Source: Prevotella sp. (GTDB taxonomy: Bacteria > Bacteroidota > Bacteroidia > Bacteroidales > Bacteroidaceae). From it: a stretch of 8,227 nt of DNA. The stretch spans positions 1 to 8,227 of the forward strand of contig JAFRZC010000128.1 in assembly GCA_017442765.1 (NCBI GenBank), written 5' to 3'. The notes under the pieces are model-generated. The model was not told the DNA's origin, did no database searches, and saw nothing but the letters and a program-made list of their open reading frames with translations. Shown piece after piece: positions 5,832-8,227 of this stretch (its first letter is position 1; the number at the start of each line of letters is the position of its first letter). Position numbers and translations under genes: made by a program.

Positions 5832-5844
5832 TAGTTGACAACTA
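5832..5844. promoter_or_regulatory. 13-bp palindrome TAGTTG-A-CAACTA
   Basis: Six-base arms are perfectly complementary around one A. An overlapping TTGAC (5835-5839) and GTCAA (5845-5849) add a second symmetry. It lies about 95 bp upstream of the presumed -7 box of the DUF4965 gene, far for a direct activator site but possible for an upstream operator. No bound protein is known. Confidence 0.35.
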
Positions 5845-5868
5845 GTCAAGCGTCCAAGAGCTGAGTTA

Positions 5869-5913
5869 AAAATTGCTCGGATTATATTTTTTTTAAAAAA
5901 AACGTGCAATTTT
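5869..5913. repeat. AT-rich inverted repeat enclosing T8A8
   Basis: AAAATTGC (5869-5876) and GCAATTTT (5906-5913) are perfect 8-bp arms. Inside them, 5887-5902 is a perfect 16-bp palindrome of eight T then eight A. It sits just upstream of the presumed promoter of the DUF4965 gene, so it may act as bent or easily melted upstream DNA, or as a bidirectional terminator-like element. Confidence 0.5.
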
Positions 5914-5938
5914 GTTTTTATTTTTAAAATATTTTTAT

Positions 5939-5946
5939 TTACTTTG
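5939..5946 (+). promoter_or_regulatory. Probable -7 box (TTACTTTG) of the DUF4965-type gene
   Basis: TTACTTTG differs from TAnnTTTG at one position. The nearest upstream TTTG (5911-5914) is 24 bp away, longer than the ideal 19-21 bp. Transcription would begin near 5950-5953, giving an unusually long leader of about 110 nt before the ATG at 6061. No better promoter was found in 5840-6060. Confidence 0.5.
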
Positions 5947-5960
5947 CACAGAATTAATGA

Positions 5961-6002
5961 ATGAAAAACGTTTTTCAGATGTGTTTAGCATCTTTAAGGT
6001 AA
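5961..6002 (+). other. Possible 13-aa leader mini-ORF (MKNVFQMCLASLR)
   Basis: An ATG about 10 nt after the predicted transcription start opens 13 codons ending in TAA at 6000-6002. A second mini-ORF, ATG-TTG-AAT-ATT-AGC-TAA, lies at 6031-6048. Neither shows a clear ribosome-binding site or a run of one regulatory amino acid. Half of the first is the 16-bp palindrome, so the reading frame may be incidental. Listed as a possibility only. Confidence 0.2.
5962..5977. promoter_or_regulatory. Perfect 16-bp CG-centred palindrome, candidate LacI-type operator
   Basis: TGAAAAACGTTTTTCA is a complete palindrome with a central CG step, the form typical of LacI/GalR-family operators. It begins 15 bp after the presumed -7 box, roughly +10 to +25 of the transcript, where a bound repressor would block transcription of the exported enzyme gene. 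No LacI-family gene is in the window. The outer half-site GAAAAAC/GTTTTTC also forms the ends of the inverted repeat at 3979-4016. Confidence 0.45.
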
Positions 6003-6060
6003 AGTTGGAAGTCGGAAGGTAACACAAAACATGTTGAATATTAGCTAATTAGTGGAATTG

Positions 6061-8227
6061 ATGAAAAAGTTTTTGTTGACAGCGGTAGCCTTTTTTGCTA
6101 CAGCTATGTCTGTAGGAGCGCAGTCGCCCGAGGTGTTCACACCCTATAAGACGACCAATCTGCGCCTACCCTCAGTACCCCTTGTCGTGAACGACCCTTA
6201 TTTCTCCATCTGGTCGCCGTATAACGAGCTGCAGGCCGGAACCACCCGACACTGGACCAACGACGAGATGCCCCTCACGGGCATGCTTCGCGTCGATGGC
6301 GTAGCTTATCGCTTCATGGGTGGAGAGAAAGAGTACATCCTTGAGCCTGTTGTTCCGATGGCCGATGCCGATGCGTGGCAGGCTGAGATGACCCGCCACA
6401 CTCCCGCCGCAGGATGGGAGCAGCCCGACTTCAATGCCGACGGATGGCGCAAGGCCGATGCCGCTTTCGGAACGCAGGGAGAGTATCCCAATGTGCGCAC
6501 ACGGTGGACGGAGACCCATAGCGACATCTATGTGCGCCGTACGGTTGATGTCAGCGCACAGGATGCCGGCGAGGATCTCTATGTCGTCTTCTCCCACGAC
6601 GACGTGTTTGAGTTATATATAAATGGTACGCGCGTCATCAGCACGGGCGAGACGTGGAAGACCGGTGAGGTAAAGCATCTCGACGGCAACTTGAAAGGAT
6701 TGCTCAAGCCCGGGCGCAACGTGATTGCCGCCCATTGCCACAACACCAACGGTGGTGCCTACCTCGACTTCGGCATCTTTAAGAATGTGAAGAAGCCTGC
6801 CGCTGAGATTCGTGTGGCTAAGCAGAAGAGCCTGTCGGTGCTCGCCACCAATACCTACTACACCTTTGAGTGCGGTCCGGTTGAGCTCGACGTGGTCTTC
6901 ACCGCCCCCATGCTCATCGACAATCTCGACCTGCTCTCTACACCCATCAACTATATCAGCTATCAAGTACGCTCTACCGACAAGAAGGCACACAGCGTGC
7001 AGTTCTACCTCGGCGCATCGCCCGAGATTGCCGTTGACAAGGCCAACCAGCCTACCATTTCTACCATTATTAATAAAGACGGTGTGCAGTATGCCAAGAC
7101 GGGTACTATCGACCAGCCCATCCTCGCCAAGAAGGGCGACGGCATCTGCATCGACTGGGGCTATCTCTATCTGCCCGCCATCAACGGCGATGTGAGCATT
7201 GCCAATGAGGAAACCATGGTCAACACGTTTGCCTCGACCGGGCAGCTGGCTCCCACCGGGCAGAAGATTGTCAGCCGCAAGGCTTCCGAGATGCCGGCAC
7301 TGGCCTACGTCCACGATTTCGGCACCACGCAGCAGGCTTCCAGCTATGCGCTTATCGGCTACGACGAAATCCTCGATATCGAGTATTTCTACTATCGTTA
7401 TAAAGGTTACTGGGCCCGCAACGGTAAGACAATATTCCAAGCATTCAATGAGTTGAACCGCGACTATGCCGGCATCATGCAACGTTGCCGCCAGCTCGAC
7501 CAGCGCATCTACGACGACGGAGTGAAGGCGGGCAACGTGAAGTATGCCGAAATCCTCTCGGCCAGCTACCGCCATGTCATCGCCGCCCACAAGCTCTTCG
7601 AGGATAAGGACGGCAACCTGCTCTTCTTCTCGAAGGAGAACAACTCCAACGGCTGCGTCAACACCGTTGACCTCACCTATCCCGAGGCACCGCTCTTCCT
7701 AGTCTATAACCCCGAGCTGCAGAAGGCCATGATGACCTCCATCTTCGAGTACAGCTACACAGGCCGCTGGACGAAGCCCTTTGCCGCTCACGACCTCGGC
7801 ACCTATCCCATTGCGAACTATCAGGTCTATGGCGGTGACATGCCGCTCGAGGAGGCCGGCAACATGATCACCCTTGCCGCCACCCTCTGCAAGCTCGACG
7901 GCAACACGAAGTATGTCGATAAATACTGGGACATCATGAAGACGTGGACCGACTATCTCGCAGAGAACGGCCAGGACCCGTCGAACCAGCTCTGCACCGA
8001 CGACTTCGCCGGTCACTGGGCACACAACTGCAACCTGAGCATCAAGGCCATCATGGGTGTGGCGGGCTTTGCCGAGATGGCGAAGATGAAGGGCGACCAG
8101 GCCACCTACGACCAGTACATGGGCAAGGCCCGTGAGATGGCGGTGAAGTGGGAGCAGGATGCCCGCGAGGGCGACCACTACCGTCTGGCTTTCGACCGCG
8201 AGAACACGTGGAGCCAGAAGTACAACA
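6061..8227 (+). CDS. Exported DUF4964/DUF5127/DUF4965 (glutaminase A-like) protein, C-terminus off the right edge
   Basis: 722 codons are open from the ATG at 6061 to the window edge. A signal peptide (MKKFLLTAVAFFATAMSVGA, cleavage before Q21) is followed by a DUF4964-like segment (about 30-95: LRLPSVPLVVNDPYFSIWSP, HWTNDEMPLTGMLRVDG). A jelly-roll, GH2-N-terminal-like domain is inserted at about 102-242 (FNADGWRKADAAFGTQG, DIYVRRTVDV, LYINGTRVIS, LKPGRNVIAAHCHNTNGGAY). A DUF5127-like region covers about 265-470 (FTAPMLIDNLDLLSTPINYI). A DUF4965/DUF1793 (alpha/alpha)6 region starts near 495 (NGCVNTVDLTYPEAPLF, AHDLGTYPIANYQ, EEAGNMITLAATL, TDDFAGHWAHNCNLSIKAIMG). The family is named after fungal glutaminase GtaA, but bacterial substrates are largely untested. 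The six-hairpin fold also suits a glycosidase. A purine-containing AGTGGAATTG precedes the start. Location next to GH125 suggests glycoprotein or mannan use (inference). Family call firm, activity unknown. Confidence 0.85.
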   Translation, partial: MKKFLLTAVAFFATAMSVGAQSPEVFTPYKTTNLRLPSVPLVVNDPYFSIWSPYNELQAGTTRHWTNDEMPLTGMLRVDGVAYRFMGGEKEYILEPVVPMADADAWQAEMTRHTPAAGWEQPDFNADGWRKADAAFGTQGEYPNVRTRWTETHSDIYVRRTVDVSAQDAGEDLYVVFSHDDVFELYINGTRVISTGETWKTGEVKHLDGNLKGLLKPGRNVIAAHCHNTNGGAYLDFGIFKNVKKPAAEIRVAKQKSLSVLATNTYYTFECGPVELDVVFTAPMLIDNLDLLSTPINYISYQVRSTDKKAHSVQFYLGASPEIAVDKANQPTISTIINKDGVQYAKTGTIDQPILAKKGDGICIDWGYLYLPAINGDVSIANEETMVNTFASTGQLAPTGQKIVSRKASEMPALAYVHDFGTTQQASSYALIGYDEILDIEYFYYRYKGYWARNGKTIFQAFNELNRDYAGIMQRCRQLDQRIYDDGVKAGNVKYAEILSASYRHVIAAHKLFEDKDGNLLFFSKENNSNGCVNTVDLTYPEAPLFLVYNPELQKAMMTSIFEYSYTGRWTKPFAAHDLGTYPIANYQVYGGDMPLEEAGNMITLAATLCKLDGNTKYVDKYWDIMKTWTDYLAENGQDPSNQLCTDDFAGHWAHNCNLSIKAIMGVAGFAEMAKMKGDQATYDQYMGKAREMAVKWEQDAREGDHYRLAFDRENTWSQKYN

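Larger units (their letters stand above)
5608..6060. other. 453-bp gene-free, structure-rich intergenic region
   Basis: No credible protein gene lies between the GH125 stop and the next enzyme. In order it holds an intrinsic terminator, a four-unit imperfect tandem repeat with palindromic junctions, a 13-bp palindrome, an AT-rich inverted repeat around T8A8, a probable -7 box, a perfect 16-bp palindrome overlapping a 13-codon mini-ORF, and a second 5-codon mini-ORF. A 75-codon open frame across 5611-5838 is rejected because it is built from the repeats themselves. Confidence 0.8.

Noticed and set aside
5611..5838. 75-codon open frame after the GH125 gene
   Set aside because: Made of the terminator and tandem repeats; the repetitive peptide has no ribosome-binding site or family resemblance.
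6613..7590. 325-codon open frame on the minus strand
   Set aside because: Antisense to the DUF4965-type gene, whose plus-strand frame has clear domains and a signal peptide.

Overview
The window looks like a chromosomal segment of a Bacteroidales bacterium, most likely Prevotella or a close relative. The evidence is: Bacteroidota-type promoters (TAnnTTTG at about -7 and TTTG at about -33), weak or absent Shine-Dalgarno sequences, a GldH-type lipoprotein next to a PSP1/RicT-family protein, and secreted glycan-active enzymes of gut or oral Bacteroidales type. The genus is inferred from style, not proved.

Left part (1-1129, minus strand): a relatively AT-rich two-gene unit. A WYL-domain transcription regulator is followed after a single base by a small gene that runs off the left edge and carries a VMKNPGTA motif. 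This looks like the promoter-proximal end of an accessory or defence-type operon whose effector genes would lie outside the window.

Middle part (1248-3948, minus strand): a housekeeping-style operon in the order DNA polymerase III delta' (holB), PSP1/RicT-family protein, GldH-type lipoprotein. It is driven by a textbook promoter at 3958-3988. That promoter lies only a few bases before the holB start, so the mRNA is nearly leaderless. It also rules out the longer upstream start at 4044. The ricT-gldH junction overlaps: the AAG/AAA codons of a nine-lysine RicT tail double as a purine-rich ribosome-binding tract for an apparent TTG start of gldH.

Right part (4078-8227, plus strand): two secreted carbohydrate or glycoprotein-active enzymes. 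A GH125 exo-alpha-1,6-mannosidase has its own promoter, divergent from holB, with a palindrome just upstream of the -33 box. After a terminator and a 453-bp gene-free stretch comes a large DUF4964/DUF5127/DUF4965-type (glutaminase A-like) exported protein with an inserted jelly-roll domain, cut by the right edge. The gene-free stretch is rich in structure: a terminator hairpin, a four-unit imperfect tandem repeat whose junctions are palindromic, a TAGTTG-A-CAACTA palindrome, a T8A8 palindrome, a probable promoter, and a perfect 16-bp CG-centred palindrome of LacI-operator style in the leader of the second enzyme gene. No SusC/SusD pair, IS element, tRNA, rRNA or CRISPR array is visible.
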